Positions 47,587 through 57,702 of a stretch of 64,000 nt of DNA are shown here, one piece after another. The stretch is taken from assembly GCF_014284365.1 (NCBI RefSeq), contig NZ_JACOGG010000004.1, forward strand, positions 181,381 through 245,380, given 5' to 3'. The notes beneath the pieces were generated by a model. That model made no database searches. It worked only from the letters and a program-made list of their open reading frames with translations, and was not told the DNA's origin. The stretch's first letter is position 1; every line of letters begins with the position of its first letter. The position numbers and the translations under genes are program-made. This DNA comes from Cognatundibacterium rugosum. GTDB lineage: Bacteria > Pseudomonadota > Gammaproteobacteria > Burkholderiales > Burkholderiaceae_D.

Positions 47587-49698
47587 ATGAAACCACAACG
47601 TCAATTCCTGGCGGCGCTGACACTGCTGGCGGCGGCCAGCGTCAGCTACGCGCAAACGCAAGATCCACATCAATGGCTGGAAGATGTCAGCGGCGATAAG
47701 GCGCTGAACTGGGTTAAGGCACGCAATGCAGAAACCCGCAGCAAACTCGATAAGGACGCCGGCTTTATCAAACTGCGCGACGATCTGGGTGTGATCCTGA
47801 ATTCCAAAGACCGGATTCCCGGCATCTATAAAATGGGCGATGCGGTCTATAACTTCTGGACCGATGCCGAACATCCACGCGGTCTGTGGCGCAAAACCAC
47901 ACTGGACGAATATCGTAAAGCACAACCAGCCTGGGAAATAGTGCTGGACGTGGATGCACTGGCTAAGCAGGAAAATGAAAACTGGGTCTATAAACGCGCG
48001 AATTGCCGTGAACCGGAATATGACCGCTGCCTGATCGAATTATCGCGTGGCGGTGCCGATGCAGTCACACTGCGTGAGTTTGATCTGAAGTCCAAAAGTT
48101 TCGTCAAAGGCGGTTTTACCCTGCCAGAAGCCAAGATGAATGTAGATTGGCGTGATAAAGATACACTCTATGTCGCGACGGATTTCGGCAAAGGCTCGCT
48201 GACTGACTCTGGCTATGCACGCATCGTCAAAGAATGGAAGCGTGGCACGCCGCTGAGCAAGGCACACACCTTGTTGGAAGCACAGAAAACCGATATGAGC
48301 GTCGCGGCACAAAACAGCGAGCACGGTGGTGTACGGCATGAACTGGTACACCGACAAATCACGTTTTACACCTCGGAACAATTCCTGCGCAATGGCGACC
48401 AACTGACGCGCCTGGATGTGCCGGCCCAGTCCGACGTGTCCTTCTTCAGTTCACAAATCATTGTCACACCGCGAGAAAACTGGACCACGGGTGGTCAGAC
48501 TTTTGCCGCAGGCAGTGTGCTGGCGATGGATTTTGACGCTTTCATGAAAGGCGAACGTCAATTCACTGCGCTGTTCACGCCAGGCAGCAGCACCTCATTC
48601 ACCGGCATGGCGGCGACGCGCAATACCTTGCTGCTGCAATCCCTGAACGACGTAAAAAGCAAGCTGGTGGAATGGCGCTTCAACGACGGTCGCTGGACAC
48701 AACGCGAAGTCAGCCTGCCTACTCTGGGTAGCGTAGGCGTCATGGCCTGGGACCCGGATCACAGCGACGAATACCTGCTCAGCTATTCTGACTATCTGAC
48801 CCCCAGCGTCTACCTGATGGCCAAGGCCGGCAGCGATGAACGCGAAAAGCTGAAGTCAGCACCAGCCTTCTTTGATGCAAGTCCATACGAAACAGTGCAG
48901 CAATTTGCCACCTCCAAAGATGGCACCAAAGTGCCTTACTTTATGGTGAAACGCAAAGACCTGAAACTGGACAGTAATAATCCTACCCTGCTGTATGGCT
49001 ACGGCGGCTTCCAGGTATCGCTGACGCCTTCCTACTCCGGTGCTTTAGGCAAGAACTGGCTGGAAAAAGGCGGCGTCTATGTGGTCGCCAATATCCGTGG
49101 TGGCGGTGAATATGGCCCGAGCTGGCACCAGGCTGCGCTCAAAGGCAATCGCCAGCGTGCCTATGATGATTTTGCAGCTGTCGCTGAACATCTGATCAGC
49201 AGCAAAATCACCAGCCCGCAACATCTGGGGGCGATGGGTGGCAGCAATGGCGGTCTGCTGGCCGGGGTGGCACTGACCCAGCGTCCTGACTTGTTCAATG
49301 CGGTCGTCAGTCAGGTACCTTTGCTCGATATGCAGCGTTTCAGCCACTTGCTGGCAGGCGCTTCCTGGATGGGTGAATACGGCAATCCTGACGTGGCCGA
49401 AGAATGGGCATTTATCCAGCGTTATTCGCCCTATCAAAATGTGAAGGCGGAAGTAAAGTATCCGAATGTACTGTTCATCACCTCCACTCGCGATGACCGT
49501 GTCCATCCTGGTCATGCCCGTAAAATGGCGGCCAAGATGCTGGCACAGGGTCATAAAAACGTCTGGTACTACGAGAATATCGAAGGTGGTCACGGCGGTG
49601 CAGCGAACAATGCGCAGCGTGCAGACATGAGTGCGATCACCTATACCTTCTTATGGAATATGCTGAAATGGGACAATGCTGAGCATCGCATTCACTGA
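47587..49698 (+). CDS. prolyl oligopeptidase, family S9 (secreted)
   Basis: 703 residues with a signal peptide (FLAALTLLAAASVSYAQT). DPHQWLEDVSGDKALNWVKARN is the POP N-terminal signature; a seven-blade propeller spans ~80-420 and the hydrolase domain ~450-703. Catalytic serine 553 is in GAMGGSNGGLL, the aspartate is in TSTRDDRVHPGH and the histidine in EGGHGGAAN. It cuts short peptides after proline. Fits the surrounding peptide-degrading block. Confidence 0.95.
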   Translation: MKPQRQFLAALTLLAAASVSYAQTQDPHQWLEDVSGDKALNWVKARNAETRSKLDKDAGFIKLRDDLGVILNSKDRIPGIYKMGDAVYNFWTDAEHPRGLWRKTTLDEYRKAQPAWEIVLDVDALAKQENENWVYKRANCREPEYDRCLIELSRGGADAVTLREFDLKSKSFVKGGFTLPEAKMNVDWRDKDTLYVATDFGKGSLTDSGYARIVKEWKRGTPLSKAHTLLEAQKTDMSVAAQNSEHGGVRHELVHRQITFYTSEQFLRNGDQLTRLDVPAQSDVSFFSSQIIVTPRENWTTGGQTFAAGSVLAMDFDAFMKGERQFTALFTPGSSTSFTGMAATRNTLLLQSLNDVKSKLVEWRFNDGRWTQREVSLPTLGSVGVMAWDPDHSDEYLLSYSDYLTPSVYLMAKAGSDEREKLKSAPAFFDASPYETVQQFATSKDGTKVPYFMVKRKDLKLDSNNPTLLYGYGGFQVSLTPSYSGALGKNWLEKGGVYVVANIRGGGEYGPSWHQAALKGNRQRAYDDFAAVAEHLISSKITSPQHLGAMGGSNGGLLAGVALTQRPDLFNAVVSQVPLLDMQRFSHLLAGASWMGEYGNPDVAEEWAFIQRYSPYQNVKAEVKYPNVLFITSTRDDRVHPGHARKMAAKMLAQGHKNVWYYENIEGGHGGAANNAQRADMSAITYTFLWNMLKWDNAEHRIH

Positions 49699-49732
49699 CT
49701 AAGTTTCAGCGGCTTATTACGCTAAACAGTGC

Positions 49733-49768
49733 AATCCGTTATCCTGTGAGGGGTAACGGATTTTTTAT
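49733..49768 (+). terminator. rho-independent terminator after the S9 peptidase gene
   Basis: AATCCGTTA/TAACGGATT, 9-bp stem with a 12-nt loop, then TTTT. Confidence 0.88.
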
Positions 49769-49887
49769 TCGGAATCAGGCAAAACTGCAGAGCTGTCGCG
49801 CTGCACTTACACTGCGGATTCGTGACTGCCAGCCAGGCTTAGCGGATCTGATCGTCTTCTTGTGATAATCGCTTTTTTACTGTTCGC

Positions 49888-51639
49888 ATGACACTGAATC
49901 AACTCTTATTTCAATTTATCCGGCGTCATTGGCGCCAGTACTGGCTGGCAGCAATCATGCTGGGGGCAGTGGCGCTGCTGTCGGTCTGGATACCGCGCCG
50001 CGTGGGTGTCGTGATAGACGGCATGGTTGCTCATCAGCTGCAGGGACAGGCTTTGCTGACTGAACTTGCGTATCTGCTGCTAATGGGGTTGGCCATCTAT
50101 TTTTTACGGGTAGGCTGGCGCATGCAGCTATTCACCACCTCCTATCAACTGGGGGCTGAATTACGTACGCGGCTATATCAGCGCCTTAGCCTGCAAGGAC
50201 AGGACTTTTTTCAAAAGCAGCGTACCGGTGATCTGATGGCGCTGGGCACCAATGACGCCGATACCATAGAGCTGGCTGCTGGTGAGGCAGCATTGGCAGG
50301 CTTCGATGGCAGCCTGACCTTCGCACTGGTAATAGGCATGATGCTGATCGGCGTAGACTGGCGACTGGCACTGGCGGCGCTGTTACCTTTCCCCTTGATG
50401 GCGCTGGCCTTCCGCCGTATCACGCATCATATTCACGAGGCATCGCGTGATGCCTTGCAGCGTTTCAGTCATTTGAATGATCAGGTTCAGGAAACCCTGG
50501 CCGGTGTGCGAACGGTAAGGGCTCTCGGTCTGGAACAGCGCAGTGCGCAGCAATTTGCGCTGCTGGCAGAACAGGCGGCGCAAGCCAGCCTGAGCGCGCA
50601 GCGCTGGGAAGCCGCGTATGAACCCGCAGTGGGTCTGGCGCTGACCTCGGCAGGCGCATTGACGCTCGCGGTCGGCGGCTATCTGGTGTGGCACGGAGAG
50701 ATGACGATAGGCGCGTTGACCAGTTTCAGTATGTATCTGGGCCAGCTGATCTGGCCCATGTTTGCAGCGGGTTGGGTGCTGGCCCTGATGGAGCGCGGCA
50801 AAGCCGCCTGGGCCAGGCTGGAACCAGTGCTGAATATGGAGATCGCGGTCAGTAACCATGGCCAGCTGAGCACCACACCAAACGGCGTAATCAAGGTACA
50901 ACAACTCAGCTACCGCTATCCGGGCCAGACCCATGCTGCACTGGACAATGTGAATCTGCACATCGCACCTGGTCAGACGGTAGGAATCGTCGGTCCAACC
51001 GGGGCGGGCAAGTCCACCCTGATCCGCTTATTACAGCGACAGATAGAAAGCACGCAAGGAAAGATCATCTGGGGCGATCAGCCTATTGCTGACTACTGCT
51101 TGCCTACGTTACGCTCCGCAATTAACTGGGTTGCACAGGAACCTTTCCTGTTTTCTGCCTTAATCGCCGACAATATCGCGCTGTCCAGACCGGACGCCAC
51201 GCGTGAGCAAATCATGCGTGCAGCGACACTGGCATCGGTACACGAAGATATCATGCGCTTTCCGCAAGGCTATGACACACCGGTCGGTGAGCGTGGCGTC
51301 ACTTTATCCGGTGGCCAGCGCCAGCGCGTGGCAATTGCGCGTGCACTGCTGACTGACAGTCCTTTGCTATTACTCGACGATGCGCTGTCGGCAGTGGATA
51401 CCGATACCGAAACCCGTATCCTGCAGCATTTGGCCACACTCAGAAAAACCCACGAGCAGCGTGCGGCAGTCATCGTCAGTCATCGCCTCAGCGCTGTGGT
51501 GGATGCCGATCACATCATCGTGCTTAAAAACGGCCAAATTACGGAACAAGGCACACATGCCCAATTACTCGCTCAGCCACATTGGTATGCCTCGCAATGG
51601 CGTTATCAGCAACTGGAGGCCAGCCTGAATGCGATCTGA
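49888..51639 (+). CDS. heterodimeric ABC exporter subunit, MdlA-like (degenerate Walker B)
   Basis: 583 residues: six-helix transmembrane domain (~15-315) then nucleotide-binding domain. Walker A GPTGAGKS is at 369-376, the Q-loop is VAQEPFLF, the signature LSGGQ is at 473-477 and the switch histidine is in VSHRLS. The catalytic glutamate after Walker B is aspartate (LLLLDD, 497-498), so this subunit's own ATP site is non-canonical. It forms the partner of the next gene (11-bp overlap). Substrates in the family are drugs, lipids or peptides; specificity is unknown. Confidence 0.92.
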   Translation: MTLNQLLFQFIRRHWRQYWLAAIMLGAVALLSVWIPRRVGVVIDGMVAHQLQGQALLTELAYLLLMGLAIYFLRVGWRMQLFTTSYQLGAELRTRLYQRLSLQGQDFFQKQRTGDLMALGTNDADTIELAAGEAALAGFDGSLTFALVIGMMLIGVDWRLALAALLPFPLMALAFRRITHHIHEASRDALQRFSHLNDQVQETLAGVRTVRALGLEQRSAQQFALLAEQAAQASLSAQRWEAAYEPAVGLALTSAGALTLAVGGYLVWHGEMTIGALTSFSMYLGQLIWPMFAAGWVLALMERGKAAWARLEPVLNMEIAVSNHGQLSTTPNGVIKVQQLSYRYPGQTHAALDNVNLHIAPGQTVGIVGPTGAGKSTLIRLLQRQIESTQGKIIWGDQPIADYCLPTLRSAINWVAQEPFLFSALIADNIALSRPDATREQIMRAATLASVHEDIMRFPQGYDTPVGERGVTLSGGQRQRVAIARALLTDSPLLLLDDALSAVDTDTETRILQHLATLRKTHEQRAAVIVSHRLSAVVDADHIIVLKNGQITEQGTHAQLLAQPHWYASQWRYQQLEASLNAI

Positions 51640-53395
51640 ACACCCCAACCCTATATCAGCAAAGTCTGAAAAAAAACTCGCCGTGCAACTGCTGGTTCAG
51701 GCCGCACAGCCTGAACGCAATCAGGTCCTGACCGGCGTCCTTTTCCTGTTGCTCGCAGCCGGACTGGAAGCCTTAGGGCCCTTACTCGGTAAGGCCTTCA
51801 TTGATCATTATCTGTTACCCCGCCAGATGGAATGGGGCATGATCGGCTTATTGCTGCTGGCATACCTGTTCACCGGCTGGGGTGCGACCGGCTTACGCTA
51901 TCTGCAACTGACGCGGCTGGCGGGCGTCGCGATGCGCTCGGTGCGGCGCTTACGCGAACAGGTCTATCAGCATGTGTTACGTCTGCCTATGGCCTACTTC
52001 GACAAGGCGATGACCGGGCAACTGGTCAGCCGCGTAACCAACGATACCGAGGCAGTCAAGAATTTGTATGTACAGGTTTTATTCGTGATGCTGGACAGCT
52101 CCATCGTGGTGCTTGGTGCGCTGCTGGCCATGGCCTGGCTGGATTGGCGTCTGATGCTGATCGTAATGATGTTAATTCCCACGGTGGTGCTGATCGTCTG
52201 GTTTTATCAGCGCTGGAGTGCGCCCGCCGTCACACGTGCACGGCAACTGCGCAGTGAAATCAATGCTCAGGTCGCAGAAAGTATACAGGGCATGGCAACC
52301 CTGCAGGCCAGCAATGCTGAACGACGCTTTGGGGAACGCTTCGGGCACACCAATCAATTACATTATCAGGCCAGGCTGGATGAGTTAAGGGCCAACTCCT
52401 GGTTGCTGAGACCTGCACTCGATCTGATGAATACAGGTCTGCTGGTGATCGTCATTTTTAGTTTCAGTCAGCGCAGCTTTTCAGGCATAGAAATAGGCAT
52501 TTTGTATGCGTTTGTCAGTTATATCGCGCGCGTGGTGGAGCCACTGATACAAATTACTTTGCAGTTTGGGCAGATACAGCAAGCCGTTGTGTCTGCAGCA
52601 CGCGTCAATACGCTATTGGCAGAAACCCTGACTGCCGATCATAGTTGCCAGGCACAGATGTGCAGCGGCCGGGTCGATATCGACGGGCTGCAGTTTGGCT
52701 ATGATGCGGACCATCCGGTACTGCATAACATCCATCTGCACATTCCATCCGGTCAGTTTTTCGGCATTGTCGGTCACACTGGCAGTGGCAAATCCAGCCT
52801 CATGAGCTTGCTGCTGCGTTTCTATACAGCGCAATCTGGCAGCATCCGTATGGATGGTCAGGATATTGCCGGATTTTCCGAAGCTGACTTTCGTGCCGCA
52901 GTCGGTTTGGTGCCACAGGAACCCTTTCTGCTGGCGGCCAGTGCTCGCGAGAATATCGCCATGGGCCGTGACATTCCCGAAGCAGAATTGATCGCCGCCG
53001 CCAAAGCCGCGCATGTACATGACTTTATTCTTCAGCTGGAACAGGGCTACGACACCCAGCTTGGTGAGGGAGGCGCACGTTTATCAACGGGTCAGAAACA
53101 GCTGATTGCGATTGCGCGCGCACTGGCTGGTCAACCCCACATCCTGTTCCTGGACGAGGCAACTTCGCATATAGACAGCGAAACTGAGCAAATAGTCCAG
53201 GTAGCGCTCAATGCACTCAGAGGTAGCGTCACCATCATCGCCATCGCCCATCGCTTGTCCACTATCCGTGATGCCGATAATATCGTGGTCCTGAATCATG
53301 GCCGTATCAGCGAACAAGGCAGCCACGCGGCATTAATGCAGATAGAGCAAGGCATCTACCAAAAGCTGTATCTGCTGCAAACTTTAGAGGAATAA
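51629..53395 (+). CDS. heterodimeric ABC exporter subunit, MdlB-like (degenerate signature motif)
   Basis: 588 residues with the same TMD-NBD layout. Walker A GHTGSGKS, Q-loop VPQEPFLL, and an intact catalytic glutamate (LFLDE, Asp509-Glu510), but the signature is LSTGQ (485-489) in place of LSGGQ. Combined with the upstream subunit, one composite ATP site is fully canonical and the other degenerate, the asymmetric arrangement known for heterodimeric exporters. Translationally coupled to its partner; mrcA starts 6 bp later. Confidence 0.92.
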   Translation: MRSEHPNPISAKSEKKLAVQLLVQAAQPERNQVLTGVLFLLLAAGLEALGPLLGKAFIDHYLLPRQMEWGMIGLLLLAYLFTGWGATGLRYLQLTRLAGVAMRSVRRLREQVYQHVLRLPMAYFDKAMTGQLVSRVTNDTEAVKNLYVQVLFVMLDSSIVVLGALLAMAWLDWRLMLIVMMLIPTVVLIVWFYQRWSAPAVTRARQLRSEINAQVAESIQGMATLQASNAERRFGERFGHTNQLHYQARLDELRANSWLLRPALDLMNTGLLVIVIFSFSQRSFSGIEIGILYAFVSYIARVVEPLIQITLQFGQIQQAVVSAARVNTLLAETLTADHSCQAQMCSGRVDIDGLQFGYDADHPVLHNIHLHIPSGQFFGIVGHTGSGKSSLMSLLLRFYTAQSGSIRMDGQDIAGFSEADFRAAVGLVPQEPFLLAASARENIAMGRDIPEAELIAAAKAAHVHDFILQLEQGYDTQLGEGGARLSTGQKQLIAIARALAGQPHILFLDEATSHIDSETEQIVQVALNALRGSVTIIAIAHRLSTIRDADNIVVLNHGRISEQGSHAALMQIEQGIYQKLYLLQTLEE

Positions 53396-53401
53396 ACCAA
53401 G

Positions 53402-55669
53402 ATGAAATGGATCGCTGCCGTATTGGCATTGCTGGGCGTCGTCGCAGGGGCTGTGCTGGCCTATGTGTTTCTGGTGCTTGCCCCGAATCTGCCAGCGCTC
53501 GATGCGGTAACGGATTATCGTCCCAAAATCCCGTTGCGCATTTACACAGCAGATAATGCGCTGATCGGTGAGTTCGGTGAAGAACACCGCGAATTTGTAC
53601 CGATTAAAGATATCCCTGAGCAGCTCAAAACTGCACTGCTGTCGACCGAAGATGCACGCTTTTACGATCATAGCGGTATCGACTTTATCGGTGCCGGTCG
53701 TGCCGTATTGGCCGATTTACGCGGTGGGTTTCATCAGGGTGCCTCCACCATCACGATGCAGGTGGCCAGAAATTTTTTCCTGTCACAGGAAAAAACTGTG
53801 AACCGCAAACTCAAGGAATTATTACTCACTACCCGCATTGAGGCCGCACTCAGCAAAGACCAGATTCTGGAACTGTATATGAACCAGATTTATCTGGGGC
53901 AGCGTACACATGGCTTCGCTGGGGCAGCACGCACTTACTTCAATAAATCTCTGAATGAGCTGAGTCTGGCGGAATCGGCAATGCTGGTCGGCATACCAAA
54001 AAATCCGGTAAGGCATAATCCAGTCAGCAATTTTCAGAAGGCCAAACAAAGACAGGAAGTGGTGCTCAAGCTCATGCTCAACCGTGGCGTGATTACCGAA
54101 GCTCAGTACGACCAGGCTTTGCATGAAAAAATCACTGTAACCGGCAAACAGATTTATGACACCCATGCTGACTATGTCGCTGAAATGGTCAGACAGACAG
54201 TGGTTGAGGAATATAAGGATCAGGCCTATACCAGTGGCATCAAAGTCTATACCACGCTGTTAAAGGCAGATCAGGAAGCTGCCTACGAAGCGGTGCGTCA
54301 TCATGTCATGGCCTATGATCAGCGCCATGGCTACCGTGGTCCGGAAGCCTTTATCCAGTTACCGGCCGATGAAGATGAGCGCGATGATGCAATCGATGAG
54401 GCTTTACGCAAACATCCTGCCAGCGATAAGTTACAGGCCGCCGTTGTGACCGAAGTCAGCACCAAAGTCGTCAAAGCCGAGCTGGCCAATGGCGACACGA
54501 TAGTGATCGATGGTGACGGCTTGAAATTTGCCGCCGCCGGATTGCAGGCCAAAGCTAAATCTGACATGAAGATCACACCTGGTGCACTGATCCGTGTGCT
54601 GCAAGATCAGAAAAAACGCTGGAGTATCACGCAGTTGCCGGAAGTCGAAGGCTCATACGTGGCACTGAATGCAGAAACCGGCGCTTACCGGGCGTTGGTA
54701 GGTGGCTTTGATTTCAACCGTAAGAAATTCAATCATGTCACCAGCGGCTGGCGTCAGCCCGGCTCCAGCATGAAGCCCTTCGTGTATTCTGCCGCGCTGG
54801 AACAAGGCTTTTCACCTGCCACGCTGATCAATGACGTACAGTTATCAGCCACCTCAGAAGAAGCGCTGCGCTGGGATCCGCGCAATGACGATGGCAAATA
54901 TGATGGCCCAATCACGATGCGAACCGCATTGGCAAAATCGAAGAATGTCGTTTCTGTGCGTATTCTCAAGGCAGTTGGTGTCAGCAATGCGCAAAACTGG
55001 ATCAGCCACTTTGGTTTCAGCAAGGATAAACATCCGGACAATCTGACGCTGGCCCTGGGAACTGGCTCAGTCACACCACTCCAACTGGCGACCGCCTACG
55101 CGGTATTTGCCAATGGTGGCTATCAGGTGCAACCGAATCTGATCACCAAAATGACGGATAGCAAAGGCAATGTGCTGAAATCCTACCCTGCGCCAGCCAT
55201 AGCGCAGGATGTTGACCGGGTGATCGATAGCCGCAATGCCTTTATCATGGATGCCATGTTACGTGAGGTCACACGCAGTGGTACCGCCGCATCCGCCAGC
55301 GTCAGGCTGGGACGACATGATCTGGCCGGCAAAACCGGCACCACAAGCGATGCTGTTGATGGCTGGTTTGCCGGTTATGCCGGGAATGTCGTGGCCGTCG
55401 CGTGGATGGGTTATGACACGCCCAAATCATTGGGTGGACGTGAATTCGGTGCGACGCTGGCCTTGCCAATCTGGATAGATAGTATGCGTGCTGCGCTGAC
55501 AGGCAAGCCGGAAATCCAGAGAGCGCCACCGGAAGGCATCAGCAATGCCGAAGGCGACTGGATGTATGCTGAATTTCTGAACGGCGGTGGCGTGCGTACG
55601 CTGGACATGAATGAGGTGGCGCCAGCCACACCAGTCTCAACGACGAATCAGGCCGGCACTGCGCAATAG
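53402..55669 (+). CDS. mrcA: penicillin-binding protein 1A (class A)
   Basis: 755 residues. N-terminal membrane anchor, then the GT51 glycosyltransferase (STEDARFYDHSGIDF, GASTITMQVARNFFL, KELLLTTRIE), an OB-like linker (~300-410) and the transpeptidase with GSSMKP (nucleophile serine), SKNVVS and KTGTTSDA. It polymerises and cross-links peptidoglycan in the periplasm. It follows the ABC exporter by only 6 bp, so the three are probably one transcript; an envelope link is possible but not shown. Confidence 0.96.
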   Translation: MKWIAAVLALLGVVAGAVLAYVFLVLAPNLPALDAVTDYRPKIPLRIYTADNALIGEFGEEHREFVPIKDIPEQLKTALLSTEDARFYDHSGIDFIGAGRAVLADLRGGFHQGASTITMQVARNFFLSQEKTVNRKLKELLLTTRIEAALSKDQILELYMNQIYLGQRTHGFAGAARTYFNKSLNELSLAESAMLVGIPKNPVRHNPVSNFQKAKQRQEVVLKLMLNRGVITEAQYDQALHEKITVTGKQIYDTHADYVAEMVRQTVVEEYKDQAYTSGIKVYTTLLKADQEAAYEAVRHHVMAYDQRHGYRGPEAFIQLPADEDERDDAIDEALRKHPASDKLQAAVVTEVSTKVVKAELANGDTIVIDGDGLKFAAAGLQAKAKSDMKITPGALIRVLQDQKKRWSITQLPEVEGSYVALNAETGAYRALVGGFDFNRKKFNHVTSGWRQPGSSMKPFVYSAALEQGFSPATLINDVQLSATSEEALRWDPRNDDGKYDGPITMRTALAKSKNVVSVRILKAVGVSNAQNWISHFGFSKDKHPDNLTLALGTGSVTPLQLATAYAVFANGGYQVQPNLITKMTDSKGNVLKSYPAPAIAQDVDRVIDSRNAFIMDAMLREVTRSGTAASASVRLGRHDLAGKTGTTSDAVDGWFAGYAGNVVAVAWMGYDTPKSLGGREFGATLALPIWIDSMRAALTGKPEIQRAPPEGISNAEGDWMYAEFLNGGGVRTLDMNEVAPATPVSTTNQAGTAQ

Positions 55670-55717
55670 GATGCCTTCTGTATCCGTGGCTATCCGCAGC
55701 CATCTGGAATCATCAGC

Positions 55718-55745
55718 AAAAAAAAACCCACAGCACGCTGTGGGT
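55718..55745 (-). terminator. rho-independent terminator of the metC-like gene
   Basis: ACCCACAGC/GCTGTGGGT with a nine-base A-run on the plus-strand left, giving a U-tract on the minus strand after metC. There is no T-run for mrcA read-out. Confidence 0.88.
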
Positions 55746-55845
55746 AAATATCCTGACCTTTGGAGGAGAAGCAGTAGGACGATCGCATTGTAGCGAAACG
55801 GCATGACAAGAGGATGACATGCCGGCTGCTTCTTCATGTCAGAAT

Positions 55846-57060
55846 TCAGGCAGCACAGGCAAGCGCATTTGTTTCTTGTTGTGCGCGCAAGGCAATAAAT
55901 CCGGTATCCAAATCATTGATCAAATCTTCCACCGCTTCCAAGCCCACATGCAGACGCAGCATAGGTGCAGCCCATTTCTGTGGATTGATCGTACGGTAGG
56001 ATTGCGGATTGGTTGGCAGGATCAGACTTTCATATCCACCCCAGCTAAAACCAATCCCAAATAAGCGGGTACGGTCGATCAAGGCAGCAACCTGCTGCTG
56101 TGTAATATCAGCGCGGAATACTGCGCCCATCAGACCACAGGCATACTCAGCACGGAAATAACGTTTCCATAATTCATGACCAGCCGCACCTGGCATAGGC
56201 GGATATAAAACTTCTGCCACTTCCGGCTGATCACTCAACCAGCGCGCGACGATTTGCGCACTGTCGCGATGTACCGCCAGGCGGGCTGCCATGGTACGTA
56301 AGCCGCGCAACGCGAGTGCCGCATCGTCGCCACCAATCGACATGCCCAGTTGTTTATAGGTAGCACGTACACGTGCATGCAATGCTTCGTTAGTCAGAAT
56401 CGCCCCCATCAAGGCATCTGAGTGACCAACGATGTATTTGGTGGCGGCATGGATGGACACATCAATACCCAGCTCAAAAGAAGACCAGCCTATCGGCGTG
56501 GCCCAGGTGGAGTCCGATACGACCACTGCGCCTGCTGCATGCGCGACGGCTGCAATCGCAGGAATATCCTGCACCTCAAAAGTCAGCGAGCCTGGTGACT
56601 CAACAAACACCACCTTGGTTTCCGGCCGCATCAGGCTGGCGATGCCAGCACCGATCAGCGGATCGTAGTAAGTCGTGCTCACGCCGATTTGTTTGAGTAA
56701 GCCATCACAGAACTGGCGGCTAGGATCATAAGCCGTATCGACCATCAGTAAATGATCGCCAGGGCCCAGCAGCGCCAGCAATGTGGTGGTGATCGCCGAT
56801 AAGCCTGAGGAAGTCAGCATACAGCCAGCCGCGCCTTCCGCGGCACATAATGCCTGCTCCAGCGCCATCGTCGTCTCGGTTGCGTGACGGCCATAGCAAC
56901 TGCGGGTGCCATACGCATCCTGCAAGGACGCACAGTCAGGAAACAGCATGGTCGACGCACGTACCAGTGGCGGATTGACCGGGCCATGATGGCTTTTCCC
57001 CTTGCGACCTGCATGGGTCAGGCGGGTGGCAGTGTGCAGGCTGGTATCGTGCGGGTTCAT
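55846..57060 (-). CDS. metC: cystathionine beta-lyase-type PLP enzyme
   Basis: 404 residues of the Cys/Met-metabolism PLP family. PLP-binding lysine is in SIHAATKYIVGHSDAL; SCYGRHATETT, GCMLTSSGLSAI and DSTWATP are conserved family motifs. Sequence order suggests MetC, which splits cystathionine to homocysteine, ammonia and pyruvate; a methionine gamma-lyase or similar activity is not excluded. It is divergent from an Lrp-type regulator that probably controls it. Confidence 0.82.
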   Translation of the reverse strand: MNPHDTSLHTATRLTHAGRKGKSHHGPVNPPLVRASTMLFPDCASLQDAYGTRSCYGRHATETTMALEQALCAAEGAAGCMLTSSGLSAITTTLLALLGPGDHLLMVDTAYDPSRQFCDGLLKQIGVSTTYYDPLIGAGIASLMRPETKVVFVESPGSLTFEVQDIPAIAAVAHAAGAVVVSDSTWATPIGWSSFELGIDVSIHAATKYIVGHSDALMGAILTNEALHARVRATYKQLGMSIGGDDAALALRGLRTMAARLAVHRDSAQIVARWLSDQPEVAEVLYPPMPGAAGHELWKRYFRAEYACGLMGAVFRADITQQQVAALIDRTRLFGIGFSWGGYESLILPTNPQSYRTINPQKWAAPMLRLHVGLEAVEDLINDLDTGFIALRAQQETNALACAA

Positions 57061-57139
57061 ACGGTCTCCTCAATTCAGTTTGTTTTCAGCAATGACTTAG
57101 TGTGCTGTCACAGAGGCTTACATCCTACCTATCCTGCCA

Positions 57140-57194
57140 GGAAATTTTTTACCAATTTTCCGTGTATTTCATGTTAAATTAAGAAAAATTTTCT
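57140..57194. promoter_or_regulatory. two AT-rich dyads between metC and the lrp gene (putative Lrp sites)
   Basis: GGAAATTT/AATTTTCC (57140-57161) and AGAAAA-A-TTTTCT (57182-57194) are imperfect and near-perfect AT-rich dyads. The second lies 14 bp before the lrp ATG. Such sites are typical for AsnC/Lrp dimers acting on their own and a divergent gene. Confidence 0.5.
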
Positions 57195-57208
57195 AATATT
57201 TAAAGAAT

Positions 57209-57691
57209 ATGGACAAAAAAGACCTAGAAATTCTGCATTTATTACAAAAAGATGCGTCTATCGGTATGGCAGAACTGGCGCAGGCCGTACACTTGTCTGT
57301 CACGCCCTGCTGGCGTCGGGTGCAAAAAATGCAGGAGGATGGTGTGATCCGTCAGCACGTCGTGCTGTGTGATCCGGTACGTCTGAATCTGGGGCTGACG
57401 GTCATGGTGACGCTGAAAGCGGCGCGCCACAATGAACAATGGATGCAGCAATTTATCAGCGGAGTAAAAGACATACCGGAAATCGTGGAAATCCTGCGTA
57501 TGAGTGGTGATATCGACTATCTGTTAAAAGTCCATGTACCGGATATGGCGGGTTTTGATCAGGTCTACAAAAAACTGGTGCGTGTCGTCGACCTGCAGGA
57601 TGTGAGTTCGAGCTTCGTAATGGAAGTCATTAAGAGCACCACTGCCCTGCCGCTGGATTATGTGAACATCAAGGCAGCACGGCAGACTTAA
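57209..57691 (+). CDS. Lrp/AsnC-family transcriptional regulator (next to metC)
   Basis: 160 residues. The HTH reads LQKDASIGMAELAQAVHLSVTPCWRRVQKMQEDGVI; the RAM domain contains GDIDYLLKVHVPDMAGFDQVY. It resembles the other Lrp protein in this window (at 33.8 kb) but is clearly a separate paralogue. It is divergent from metC with AT-rich dyads between, so control of metC by an amino acid effector is the simplest idea. Confidence 0.9.
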   Translation: MDKKDLEILHLLQKDASIGMAELAQAVHLSVTPCWRRVQKMQEDGVIRQHVVLCDPVRLNLGLTVMVTLKAARHNEQWMQQFISGVKDIPEIVEILRMSGDIDYLLKVHVPDMAGFDQVYKKLVRVVDLQDVSSSFVMEVIKSTTALPLDYVNIKAARQT

Positions 57692-57702
57692 ACCAGTAGC
57701 CC

